Positions 1-7,429 of a DNA stretch of 15,966 nucleotides are shown one piece after another. This stretch comes from Desulfosporosinus sp. GTDB lineage: Bacteria > Bacillota > Desulfitobacteriia > Desulfitobacteriales > Desulfitobacteriaceae. Where the stretch lies: positions 564-16,529 of the forward strand of contig DOPM01000036.1 of assembly GCA_003513495.1 (NCBI GenBank), written 5' to 3'. The translations under genes were made by a program, and so were the position numbers. Under the pieces are notes generated by a model. The model worked only from the letters and a program-made list of their open reading frames with translations, was not told the origin of the DNA and made no database searches. Numbering within the stretch: position 1 is the stretch's first letter; each line of letters begins with the position of its first letter.

Positions 1-116
1 ACACATTTAGAGATAATATGTGGAAAGTGAATGGCTAAAAGAGACGTGGTCCTAGGTTGAGTGTCAAATTTGAGTTATGAGACAAGGCATCTCACCGGAA
101 AGGCGGGTATTAGATA

Positions 117-539
117 TTGTTCAAAGGAAGAAGAATAATTGCGGGGCTTATATTCGTTGTTGCTTTACTGAGCATTCCTCTCTTTTATAATTTAGGGAAA
201 TCTAACAAGGGGCCTATAATAAATCTGGATACTCCAGCTATCCGGCAACTAGAAGTTAAGGAGTGTATCGAGTCGACGGAATATATGAAGGCTAATCATA
301 TGAAACTCCTGTACCAATGGAGAGAAGAAGGAGTGCGTGAGGGAAAAACGGAGTATATTAATAATAAAGGGAAAGAATACAAACTTAGCTTTCAAACGTG
401 CTTGAACTGTCATTATAACCCTGGAGTAAAAACGTCGGAGCAATTTTGTGTTTCATGCCATAATTACGCTGCTGTAAAACCAAATTGTTGGGAGTGTCAT
501 TTGCTTCCGGACCCTCATCTTGGTGAAAAGGGTAAGTAA
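117..539 (+). CDS. dsrJ: DsrJ-like triheme cytochrome c, unlinked to other dsr genes
   Basis: The 140-residue protein resembles DsrJ, the triheme c-type cytochrome of the DsrMKJOP membrane complex that links the quinone pool to dissimilatory sulfite reduction. One N-terminal membrane helix (about residues 6-24) serves as an uncleaved anchor. Three heme motifs are visible: CLNCH (95-99), CVSCH (111-115) and CWECH (124-128). The upstream motif KECIESTEYMKANHM places Cys50 where DsrJ has its unusual cysteine heme ligand. The start is TTG, directly after an in-frame TAG at 111-113, with a GAAAGGCGGG stretch upstream; the N-terminus (MFKGRRIIAGLIF) fits the family. dsrJ normally lies between dsrK and dsrO, but here 1-116 holds no recognisable dsrK end and 540 onward is unrelated. 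It is either an extra functional copy or a relic that has kept its frame. The family call is firm; the role is inferred. Confidence 0.82.
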   Translation: MFKGRRIIAGLIFVVALLSIPLFYNLGKSNKGPIINLDTPAIRQLEVKECIESTEYMKANHMKLLYQWREEGVREGKTEYINNKGKEYKLSFQTCLNCHYNPGVKTSEQFCVSCHNYAAVKPNCWECHLLPDPHLGEKGK

Positions 540-587
540 TACCGGTCATAGCACTATAAAACTCAAAACAAAAGAGGCATGTTTACG

Positions 588-747
588 TAAATGTCTTCGC
601 CAAAATATGCCTCAACATGGGATCAAGTGTGTTGTAAACACAATCAATAATTATAGTTGGGGGGATCATTGTTTATAATATTTGATTCAACCATCAAATG
701 GAAATAGCACTGAAATGACTGACTGAGCAACTTTTCTCCCGGAATAA
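588..747 (+). pseudogene. DUF1540 pseudogene
   Basis: This is a broken paralogue of the DUF1540 gene at 2540. The start codon has become GTA. In the family frame, after a shift near 600, it reads GIKCVVNT and then WGDHCL before a TAA, followed by STEMTD, a TGA and ATFLPE. The second conserved cysteine is replaced (TCH became TIN) and the fourth is the TGA stop, so two of the four putative metal ligands are lost. The C-terminal ATFLPE and its TAA (745-747) are still recognisable. It cannot encode a DUF1540 protein. Confidence 0.75.
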
Positions 748-906
748 TCGATAGAATGAAATTACTCTACGGTAAAAGGTACACAGTTATAATATTACAT
801 TAGAAAAATGGCTACTCTATAGCATAAGAGACAAGTCATTTTTTGCATTTTGGGTCTCTTATTTTAAAGAGGAAATTTTATAAACTCTAAGTTTGTTATA
901 TTCCTC

Positions 907-960
907 GTCATGAGAAAATCATAACTTTTTCATCAGATGATCTTATCCTAGAGTTAAACT
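907..960 (+). promoter_or_regulatory. Response-regulator box array 1 (decayed) with -10
   Basis: Three imperfect boxes start at 907 (GTCATGA), 918 (ATCATAA) and 929 (TTCATCA), exactly 11 bases apart. A TAAACT hexamer lies at 955-960, 26 bases after the last box start, as in the intact arrays. It lies within the decayed duplicate. The next gene is the M14 peptidase 240 bases downstream, so this may be a relic or a weak distal promoter for that gene. Confidence 0.55.
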
Positions 961-1198
961 TAGGCCAAGAAAGATCGGCAAAGCTGTAAAACAAAGATTT
1001 ATTTTTGGTGAATATAGCGTGTTATGAGACGCACAAGAAGTGGATTGTTGAGCAGCTGTTGTAACGGTGAAAGGCGTTGACCGCAACCTATGTTTCAAAA
1101 AACAGCATGGGTAACATTATTATAAAGGAACATAAAAAATCCTTATACTATACACTTCCTTAAAAGCATGAATAAGATGCTACTGGAGGAGGATGTTT

Positions 1199-2254
1199 AT
1201 GAGCCCGACAACTAAGCATGTTGTGCAGCGGGGGGAAACTCTATTTCAAATTGCTAAGAAATATGGACTAACTGTTAATGTGCTGCTAGCTGCCAATCCC
1301 AGCATTAAGAATCCGTCTTTAATCATGCCCGGGCAGGTAATAAATGTTCCGAGGGCTATTAAGACTATTGTAGTCCCACAAGAGAGTTATGGCTATGATG
1401 AAATGATGTCCGATTTAGATGCCCTGTCCAAGCTTTATCCTTTCATTAAAGTAAGCACTATTGGTAAAACAGTGGCAGGACGTTCTATTCCTGCAGTTCA
1501 GATTGGCAACGGCAAAAAGGAAGTTCATTATAACGGGTCATTCCATGCCAATGAATGGGTAACAACGTTGCTGTTAATGAAGTTTTTAGAGGTTTATGCT
1601 AAAGCCTATCAAGGAGGACGATACATTGGATATTTTAATATAAAGAATCTCTTTGAGAGAACATCTTTATGGATTGTCCCAATGGTAAATCCAGACGGGG
1701 TAGAACTTGTGCAAAATAGTATTCAACCAACTGGTCCATTTTATGATGCAGTCATGAGGATAAACAGAGGTTCCAGCGATTTCAGGGGATGGAAAGCTAA
1801 TCTCCGGGGTGTTGACTTGAATGACCAGTTCCCAGCAAGATGGGAAGTAGAAGTAGCCAGGCGGGCGGGCACGGCCCCAGCTCCTCGCGACTATCCAGGG
1901 CCTTCGCCCCTCTCAGAACCGGAATCAAGAGCGATGGCCAACTTTACACGTTCTCATAATTTTCGCTTAGTGATCGCTTTTCATACACAAGGAGAGGAAA
2001 TCTACTGGGGCTACAGAGGGTTAGAACCGGCAGAATCACTTTATATTGCACAGCGATTCGTTGAGGTTAGCGGCTACGAATCGATTCGGTACGTCGAAAG
2101 TGATGCTGGGTACAAGGACTGGTTCATTCAAGACTGGCGACGCCCAGGATTCACGGTGGAATGCGGACGGGGGACGAACCCACTTCCAGTTGGTCAATTT
2201 TGGGACATCTGGGGTAAGGTCATCGGTATTTTCCTTGTAGGATTAGATGTTTGA
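1199..2254 (+). CDS. LysM-M14 zinc peptidase, probable gamma-D-glutamyl-diamino acid endopeptidase
   Basis: The protein combines one LysM peptidoglycan-binding module (about residues 5-51) with an M14 zinc carboxypeptidase domain (about 64-349). Such proteins, for example endopeptidase I of Bacillus sphaericus, cut the gamma-D-Glu/diaminopimelate bond of peptide stems. Visible zinc and catalytic residues, numbered from an ATG at 1193, are His118 and Glu121 in FHANEW, His264 in AFHTQG and the general base Glu323 in TVECG; NPDG and the RGVDLN arginine are also present. Two ATGs compete. The one at 1193 abuts the GGAGGAGG site (1185-1192) with no spacing, so ATG 1199, six bases away, is preferred (351 residues). 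There is no signal peptide, which fits sporulation or mother-cell lysis enzymes of this class. It appears monocistronic, with a terminator right after it. The exact substrate is inferred. Confidence 0.9.
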   Translation: MSPTTKHVVQRGETLFQIAKKYGLTVNVLLAANPSIKNPSLIMPGQVINVPRAIKTIVVPQESYGYDEMMSDLDALSKLYPFIKVSTIGKTVAGRSIPAVQIGNGKKEVHYNGSFHANEWVTTLLLMKFLEVYAKAYQGGRYIGYFNIKNLFERTSLWIVPMVNPDGVELVQNSIQPTGPFYDAVMRINRGSSDFRGWKANLRGVDLNDQFPARWEVEVARRAGTAPAPRDYPGPSPLSEPESRAMANFTRSHNFRLVIAFHTQGEEIYWGYRGLEPAESLYIAQRFVEVSGYESIRYVESDAGYKDWFIQDWRRPGFTVECGRGTNPLPVGQFWDIWGKVIGIFLVGLDV

Positions 2255-2281
2255 CCTTACAACTAATAAGGTTAGTTTTTA
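2253..2281 (+). terminator. Terminator of the M14 peptidase gene
   Basis: ACCTTA (2254-2259) pairs with TAAGGT (2267-2272) across a 7-base loop, extended by one G-T pair, with T5 at 2276-2280. It overlaps the stop codon. The stem is short, so efficiency is uncertain. Confidence 0.55.
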
Positions 2282-2474
2282 ATCGAATATTTGAGAGTAA
2301 TACTCTTTATTATGAAATCATCTTTTATTGATTCGATTCCTTGAACGCTCATTCTTAATAGCCTAAGCTATGTGAAAATGGACATCCTGCAATGACGTAT
2401 ATTGAGTACGATAGATTTCGTATTGGTCAAGACCAGAATGGTATCTATAGTGGTAGGTAGGGTGCTTAATAGAA
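2282..2474. other. Non-coding stretch, little recognisable
   Basis: No convincing reading frame is visible on either strand. The only small structure is AGAGT-AAT-ACTCT near 2292-2304. The downstream end merges into the putative leader of the DUF1540 gene. Confidence 0.5.
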
Positions 2475-2506
2475 TTCATAAAATGATATATGTTAGACCA
2501 TACTAT
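2475..2506 (+). promoter_or_regulatory. Possible single-box promoter of the DUF1540 gene
   Basis: One TTCATAA box (2475-2481) lies 26 bases before TACTAT (2501-2506), the same spacing as in the multi-box arrays. The positions 11 and 22 bases upstream do not match the box. This could be chance or a minimal member of the set. Confidence 0.3.
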
Positions 2507-2539
2507 TATAGAGCTTAAAAACAAAGGAGGAATGCTTAC

Positions 2540-2713
2540 ATGACTGGACGTGCTCAAAAAATGTCTCAACCTAACAGTGGGATCAAATGTGTCGTAAATA
2601 CATGCCATTATTATGGTTCAGGGGATCATTGCCATGCAGATAAAATTGAAGTTCAATCCCCAAATGCAAAGAGCACTGAAATGACCGACTGCGCAACATT
2701 TCTCCCCGAGTAA
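2540..2713 (+). CDS. DUF1540 small cysteine protein
   Basis: This 57-residue protein begins at ATG 2540, nine bases after AAAGGAGG (2523-2530), and ends at TAA 2711-2713. Four cysteines (Cys17, Cys22, Cys31, Cys51) sit in the DUF1540 pattern: IKCVVNTC, HYYGSGDHC, and a C-terminal TDCATFLPE. Family members are short, often duplicated clostridial and Bacillus proteins of unknown function, thought to bind metal through the cysteines. There is no signal peptide, so it should be cytoplasmic. It is followed by a strong hairpin terminator and the regulated Met-rich gene. A decayed paralogue lies at 588-747. Family assignment is fairly sure; function is unknown. Confidence 0.85.
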   Translation: MTGRAQKMSQPNSGIKCVVNTCHYYGSGDHCHADKIEVQSPNAKSTEMTDCATFLPE

Positions 2714-2774
2714 TTAATGGAGTAAGACGGCGCTATCATCGCTGCTAAGTTCAAAGATATCGTATAACAAGAGG

Positions 2775-2817
2775 AATGGCTTCTTTTATTGTATAAGAGT
2801 AAGTCATTTTTCTTTTT
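2775..2817 (+). terminator. Terminator of the DUF1540 gene
   Basis: A long hairpin: AATGGCTT (2775-2782) pairs with AAGTCATT (2801-2808), with an inner CTTTTAT/ATAAGAG stem around a TGT loop and one bulged T. T-rich sequence follows to 2817. A decayed version exists at 807-844. Confidence 0.75.
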
Positions 2818-2866
2818 GTTGTTCTTTGTTGGAATTCATGACGAATTCTTATTTTAAGCGCTCATT

Positions 2867-2917
2867 ATGAAGATGGGATGTAGTGAAACTTTAAGTTTTG
2901 TTACATCCCTTCTTCAT
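2867..2917. repeat. 16-base inverted repeat overlapping the first response-regulator box
   Basis: Positions 2867-2882 pair with 2902-2917 at 15 of 16 positions; the only mismatch is T2874 with T2910. Inside the loop AAACTT and AAGTTT can also pair, giving a near-continuous hairpin. The right arm includes the start of the first TTCATGA box (2913). It could block read-through, act on the opposite strand, or compete with regulator binding. Confidence 0.6.
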
Positions 2918-2966
2918 GAGAAATTCATAACTTTTTCATGAGAAAATCGTATCCTAAAGTTACACT
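2913..2966 (+). promoter_or_regulatory. Response-regulator box array 2 and promoter of the Met-rich gene
   Basis: Boxes TTCATGA (2913), TTCATAA (2924) and TTCATGA (2935) stand exactly 11 bases apart. TACACT (2961-2966), followed by TAGG, is the likely -10, 26 bases after the last box start. No good -35 exists, which fits an activator-dependent promoter of the OmpR/PhoB class. The 3025 gene start is 59 bases downstream of the -10. Confidence 0.75.
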
Positions 2967-3024
2967 TAGGACATGGAAGATCAGTAAAGCAGTAAAACGA
3001 AGATTAAATTAGGGGGAATATATA

Positions 3025-3456
3025 ATGAAGAAATTCAATAAAAAATTCACGGCAATCCTAGGAACCGCTGCATTGGCAGTTGGGCTTGTAGCTTTACCAG
3101 CTTTAGCTGGAACGACCCAGCAACAAGGGAACGGGTGGGTCGCTCAAATGCAAGGATTTATGCAACAAACGTTTTCACCGGAGCAACACCAAGAGTTAAT
3201 GAATTCGAAGGAAATGCAAAACCTTCATAATTCTCAGGAGATGCAGAATGCCATGCAATCGGGAGATGTTAAGGCGATGCAAGATCTCATGAATTCAGAC
3301 CCAAATGTTAAGGCCCAAATGGGTCAAGATAACCTTGATAAAATGAACCAATTCATGAGTGATTCAGGCGCAAACATGATGATCAACGGAAACGGTACTG
3401 CCACTTCAGGAAGCAAGATGATGAATGGAAGTGGAAGGACTATGATAAATTTCTAG
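3025..3456 (+). CDS. Secreted Met-rich protein, family not identified
   Basis: The 143-residue protein has a clear Sec signal peptide (MKK..., hydrophobic core to 25, likely cut after ALPALA at residue 28). The mature 115 residues contain 16 methionines and several glutamines, asparagines and histidines, with no cysteine; motifs include GFMQQTF, KEMQNLHNSQEMQNAM and NMMINGNG. Met-rich extracytoplasmic proteins often bind Cu(I)/Ag(I), so metal binding is plausible but inferred. ATG 3025 follows an AGGGGGA ribosome site (3011-3017). Regulation is by box array 2. The CopZ-like gene begins 95 bases after its stop with no clear terminator between, suggesting co-transcription. Two decayed paralogues lie at 8155-8420 and 10575-11042, so this is the only intact copy here. 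Confidence 0.8.
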   Translation: MKKFNKKFTAILGTAALAVGLVALPALAGTTQQQGNGWVAQMQGFMQQTFSPEQHQELMNSKEMQNLHNSQEMQNAMQSGDVKAMQDLMNSDPNVKAQMGQDNLDKMNQFMSDSGANMMINGNGTATSGSKMMNGSGRTMINF

Positions 3457-3551
3457 ACAAAAATTACTGGATACATTGATGGATAAACGTTTCCTTAAAA
3501 TGGAGCAACGACTCTAAAGAATAATTAAGTTGAAAAAAAGAGTAATAAAAA

Positions 3552-3815
3552 ATGGGTTGCTGTGGACATTCGAATAAAGACCATTCTATTGTAAATACTT
3601 TGAATCCCCAAGATGGGATTGTCTTAAAAATTGAAGGAATGACTTGTGGGCACTGCAAAAGTTCCGTCGAGAAAGCGTTGTTGAAAGTTCCTGGTGTTAA
3701 GCAAGCAGAAGTCGATTTAGCCCAAAAACAGGCAGTGGTGATCGGAGCCGTTGATCGTTTTATACTTGTTAAGGCTGTTGATCAGGCTGGTTACAGAATT
3801 ATCAACCTTCCATAA
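3552..3815 (+). CDS. CopZ-like HMA copper chaperone with Cys-rich N-terminal extension
   Basis: The 87-residue protein holds one heavy-metal-associated domain (about residues 23-87) with the Cu(I)-binding loop GMTCGHC (Cys32, Cys35) and the usual KVPGVKQAEVDL strand. CopZ proteins carry Cu(I) in the cytoplasm to CopA or CsoR. This one has an extra N-terminal MGCCGHSNKDH segment (Cys3, Cys4, His6, His11), a likely second metal site; classical CopZ is near 69 residues. No signal peptide is present. The ribosome site before ATG 3552 is poor (only an AAGAG-like stretch), so translation may be weak or coupled to the preceding Met-rich gene. It lies far from csoR-copA, and no response-regulator boxes of its own are visible. 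Confidence 0.85.
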   Translation: MGCCGHSNKDHSIVNTLNPQDGIVLKIEGMTCGHCKSSVEKALLKVPGVKQAEVDLAQKQAVVIGAVDRFILVKAVDQAGYRIINLP

Positions 3816-3939
3816 TAAGACGCTGATGGGATTTACACAACCTAGTGAATTTTAGTATACAGAGATGTGAAAAAAGGAAATAAGTTTGAAGACTTATTTA
3901 AAGGAAAAACGCTAGATACAAAAAAGAGGAGGAAAATAG

Positions 3940-6900
3940 GTGTCAAGATTCTATTCTAATAAATTCATCGCATCGCTGGCAATTACCGCACTTACACTGA
4001 CTGGGGGATTAAGTCCTGTGGTCGCTATGGCGAGCGATGTCCAAATAAAATCAACGTACAATGTTCAGTCTACTCAAAGCTTAGTAAACACGCTTACTCG
4101 TCTAGGTGGGTATGACCGGTATGGCACTGCAGTTCAGATCGCGGACTATGGGTGGCAATCGGCCAGCACAGCAGTTCTAGCACCATCTAGTGATCTCAAC
4201 ATGGTGGACGCGCTGGCCTCGTCAAGTCTCGCTAAAGCAGTCGATGGACCAATACTCCTCTCAGACAACGATTCTGTCCCTTCTGACACAATGAACGAAT
4301 TAAAGAAGCTAGGAGTTAAAAAGGTATATATGGTAAGTGGGACAGCGGTTATTTCGGCTAAAGTAGAGAGTGATCTTAGTGCAGCGGGTATTCAAACAGT
4401 AAGGCTAGGGGGTTATGATCGGTACGAAACGGCTGTAAATATAGCAAAGGAAATTCAAGCAATAAAACCGTTTCAAGAAGTTGTGGTCACGAACGCATTT
4501 GCGAATGTCGATGCAATTTCTATAGCTCCGATTGCTGCGGCGAAAGGTATACCCGTTCTACTCGTTGATAAGGATTCCGTGCCAACAGTTGTGTCAGATT
4601 TCATCAACTCGTCGGGTATCAACAAAACATATGTCATAGGTGGAACAGCGGTTGTGTCTGACTCTGTAAAGGATGAATTTCCCAATGCTTTGAGGCTGGG
4701 CGGAAATGATCGTTTCGATACTAACACAGAAGTGTTAAAGGAATTTAAAAATCTAATCGCTGGGGGCAAAATGTTCTTTGCAAATGGGAATGATACTAGC
4801 CTTATCGATTCTCTGGCAGGCGCTCCCATGGTGGCCAAAGTGAGAGGCGCTATCGTACTGGCGAATAAAGAATCTGTTCCAGACGGTACTAAAGGGTTTA
4901 TTGAGACAAACATAGCGCTTAAAAATCCAGGGATCTTAGGAGGAACAGCTGTAATATTAGATTCGACGGTTCAAAGCTTAGGATACACCCAACCCGGACA
5001 GTCAAACAATCTGGATGGAGCCTTGGAATTAAATACTCTTAACGCAACATTCGAGGATAAAACAGTCAACGGAAATATTCTTATCAATGCTGATGGAGTA
5101 ACACTGAAGAATGTCGTTGTTAAGGGTACGATATTTGTTGATCCAGGTAAGGACGGCTCTGCTACGCTTGACAGTGTGCAAGCCGACAGAATTGTCGTCC
5201 TATCGGGTGCAGAACTTAGCATTTACTTGAAGGAAACAACTTCCGATAGTCTTGTCGTGTCAAGTTCTTCAAACGTCCGCGTAGTTGCAGAAACAGGAAC
5301 AACTTTGGGATCTACTCTAGTTCAATCAAATGCTAATGTAGAATCACAAAACGGAGCAGATATTGGAGCATTGGCCGCGCAGTCTCTAGGAGAAACACCG
5401 ATTAATATACAACTCCAAGGAACATTCTCTAACGAAGTTTCCCTTAGTGGGAGCATAAAACTAACGGCCGCAGATGGCACGATTGTTCCTTCTTTAAATG
5501 TTACTGGGGCATCGGCTCCCGATTCAATTCAGTTAGCAGGTAACTTTCCTAGCGTATCAATTATTGATAACTCATCTGTTACCGTATTGGCAGGGAAAAT
5601 TGAAAAATTAGAAACGAAGGGAACATCTGAAATCGTCGTTAAAAGTGGTGCGGAAATCACTAAATTGAGTTCTGTTACTGGTGATATCAAAGTAAGTGGT
5701 GGTGGAACTGTTGAAGGAAAAACAACGACAGATACCCCCACAGAATTAGGCGACATCTCATCTACACCAGTTGTAGATCGCGATAGAGATAGAGATAGAG
5801 ATGTCATTCAAAAGACAGAGCAACCCGTTATCTCAGGAACGGTCAGAGCAGGAGACACTACGATTTCAGGGACTTCTGAGGCTGGGGCCACAATAAGTAT
5901 CAAGAATAATGAAACCGAATTTGGTACAGCGATAGCTGATGGAACAGGTAACTACACCGTGACTTTAAACGATGGTGTAAATCTAGCCAAAGACGAAGTA
6001 CTTTCAATTATTGCTAAAGCACCAAACAAGTCCATAAGTGAAGCCGTAAGTGTAACGGTTGCTGCGGCCCAGACAACACAACCGAAAGTCATGGGAACAG
6101 TTGGTGCCGGTGAAAAAATGATTATGGGAATTGCTGAGGCTGGGGCGACAGTAAGTGTCAAGAGAAGTGGAGACGAAATCGGCACGGCGACAGCTGATAA
6201 AACAGGTTCTTATATGATGAAATTAAACGACGGAGTAACCCTAGTGGAAGCCGACGTGCTTTTAATAACGGCTACGGCACCAGACAAAGTTGAGAGTAAC
6301 GCTGTGAGTATTACAGTGGCCGCAGCGTTAGCCCCGACAACGACACCTACGGTAGTAGGAACGGTAAGGGCCGGAGACAACATGATCTCAGGAACCACAG
6401 ATGCTGATGCATTTGTATGCGTCATGAGAGACGAAACTATGATTGGTAAAGCGACAGCTGATGGAACCGGTGCCTATACAGTGACCTTAAAGGACGGTGT
6501 AACCCTAGTCAAAGATGAAGTGCTTGCCATCGTTGCCAAAGCACCTGACAAGTCCATGAGTGAAGCCGTGAGTGTAACGGTTGCTGCGGCCCAGACAACA
6601 CAACCGACAGTCATGGGAACAGTTGGCGCTGGTGAAAAAATGATAATGGGAACCGCTGAGGCCGGGGCGACAGTAAGTGTCAAGAAAAGCGGAGACGAAA
6701 TCGGTACAGCAACAGCTGATGAAACAGGTTCTTATATTGTGAAATTAAACGACGGAGTAACCCTAGTCGAAGCAGACGTACTTTCAATAACGGTCACGGC
6801 ATCAGACAAAGTTGAGAGCAACGCTGTGAGTGTCACAGTGGCCGCAGCGTTAGCTCCGACAACGTCACCTGAGGTAGAAGGAACGGTTATGGCCGGAGAT

Positions 6901-7284
6901 AAGATAATTTCGGGAACTACAGATGCAGCTGCATTTGTATGCATTATGAGAGACGGAACCGTAATTGGCACAACGACAGCTGATGAAACCGGTGCTTATA
7001 CAGTGACCTTAAAGGACAGTGTAACCCTGGTCAAAGATGAAGTGCTTGCCATCATTGCCAAAGCACCTGACAAGTCTATAAGTGCTACACTAAGTGTTAC
7101 TGTAGCTGCTGCATTAGTCGAGATAATAGAACCGACGGAAACTGAGGTGACAGCCGATGCTACAGACGCAGAAGTAACAACTGAAGTTGTAGAAGCTGAG
7201 ATAACTGCTGAAACTACGGAAACCGAGGTGATGGCCGAAGTTATTGATGCTGAAGTAACGACTGGAGCTGACGAAGTTCAGTAA
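3940..7284 (+). CDS. Large cell-surface protein with three CWB2 repeats and five Ig-like repeats
   Basis: The 1114-residue protein starts at GTG 3940 behind GAGGAGGA (3926-3933). A signal peptide ends near VAMA (residue 31). Three cell-wall-binding-2 repeats follow (about 52-150, 153-248, 250-345), each opening with an LGGYDRY or LGGNDRF motif. These repeats hold proteins non-covalently on secondary wall polymers. Residues about 355-600 are rich in short beta strands and look like a beta-helix. A DRDRDRDRD linker (613-621) leads to five Ig-like repeats starting at 628, 714, 802, 888 and 976. An acidic Thr/Glu/Ala/Val tail ends the protein (1061-1114). No sortase motif or terminal membrane helix is seen. 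Repeats 3 and 5 each carry one cysteine (827, 1001), uncommon in secreted clostridial surface proteins. It may be an S-layer-associated or adhesive protein. A strong terminator follows. Confidence 0.9.
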   Translation: MSRFYSNKFIASLAITALTLTGGLSPVVAMASDVQIKSTYNVQSTQSLVNTLTRLGGYDRYGTAVQIADYGWQSASTAVLAPSSDLNMVDALASSSLAKAVDGPILLSDNDSVPSDTMNELKKLGVKKVYMVSGTAVISAKVESDLSAAGIQTVRLGGYDRYETAVNIAKEIQAIKPFQEVVVTNAFANVDAISIAPIAAAKGIPVLLVDKDSVPTVVSDFINSSGINKTYVIGGTAVVSDSVKDEFPNALRLGGNDRFDTNTEVLKEFKNLIAGGKMFFANGNDTSLIDSLAGAPMVAKVRGAIVLANKESVPDGTKGFIETNIALKNPGILGGTAVILDSTVQSLGYTQPGQSNNLDGALELNTLNATFEDKTVNGNILINADGVTLKNVVVKGTIFVDPGKDGSATLDSVQADRIVVLSGAELSIYLKETTSDSLVVSSSSNVRVVAETGTTLGSTLVQSNANVESQNGADIGALAAQSLGETPINIQLQGTFSNEVSLSGSIKLTAADGTIVPSLNVTGASAPDSIQLAGNFPSVSIIDNSSVTVLAGKIEKLETKGTSEIVVKSGAEITKLSSVTGDIKVSGGGTVEGKTTTDTPTELGDISSTPVVDRDRDRDRDVIQKTEQPVISGTVRAGDTTISGTSEAGATISIKNNETEFGTAIADGTGNYTVTLNDGVNLAKDEVLSIIAKAPNKSISEAVSVTVAAAQTTQPKVMGTVGAGEKMIMGIAEAGATVSVKRSGDEIGTATADKTGSYMMKLNDGVTLVEADVLLITATAPDKVESNAVSITVAAALAPTTTPTVVGTVRAGDNMISGTTDADAFVCVMRDETMIGKATADGTGAYTVTLKDGVTLVKDEVLAIVAKAPDKSMSEAVSVTVAAAQTTQPTVMGTVGAGEKMIMGTAEAGATVSVKKSGDEIGTATADETGSYIVKLNDGVTLVEADVLSITVTASDKVESNAVSVTVAAALAPTTSPEVEGTVMAGDKIISGTTDAAAFVCIMRDGTVIGTTTADETGAYTVTLKDSVTLVKDEVLAIIAKAPDKSISATLSVTVAAALVEIIEPTETEVTADATDAEVTTEVVEAEITAETTETEVMAEVIDAEVTTGADEVQ
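5821..7119 (+). repeat. Alternating A-B-A-B-A coding repeat, 522-base higher-order unit
   Basis: Five Ig-like units of 86-88 codons alternate between two types. Units 1, 3 and 5 share the KDEVL...KAPDKS pattern; units 2 and 4 share GDEIGTATAD and VEADVL. The A+B pair is 174 codons: for example GCTGCGGCCCAGACAACA occurs at 6061 and again at 6583, 522 bases later. Near-identity of units 2 and 4 indicates recent duplication of a pair rather than of single units. Confidence 0.85.
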
Positions 7285-7313
7285 AGTTTATTGCAGAAAA
7301 TATAAATTAAACG

Positions 7314-7349
7314 AAAAGGGTCAGCCTTCAAATTTCGCTGGCCCTTTTT
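7314..7349 (+). terminator. Terminator of the surface protein gene
   Basis: AAAAGGGTCAGC (7314-7325) pairs with GCTGGCCCTTTT (7337-7348), with one wobble pair and an 11-base loop, ending in T5. It resembles the terminator at 9256-9292. Confidence 0.85.
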
Positions 7350-7429
7350 CATCGCTCGCCCACCATAATCTCGCTTGTTCGATATATTTTCACGTCAGAT
7401 GTCCCTTGTTATAGGTGGTGAAAAACACC

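Larger units (their letters stand above)
540..1020 (+). repeat. Decayed segmental duplicate of 2505-3024
   Basis: This stretch is collinear with 2505-3024. In the same order it has a DUF1540 reading frame, a hairpin terminator (AATGGCT about 807 with AGTCATT before a T-run at 839-844), a response-regulator box array (from 907) and a TAAACT hexamer (955-960). The other copy keeps an intact DUF1540 gene and leads into the Met-rich gene at 3025. Here similarity fades just after GTGAATATAG near 1009-1018, so the Met-rich gene itself is absent. Many substitutions and small indels separate the copies, so the duplication is old. I compared them by eye and give no percentage. Confidence 0.75.

Noticed and set aside
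2363..2608. Minus-strand 81-residue frame
   Set aside because: It runs antisense through the DUF1540 start and leader and resembles nothing known.
4473..6971. Several minus-strand open frames inside the surface protein gene
   Set aside because: They are antisense shadows of a repetitive, stop-poor coding sequence and recur with the repeat period; no ribosome sites or family features.
5821..7119. CRISPR-like repeat array
   Set aside because: The repeats are coding, over 250 bases long, with no unique spacers.
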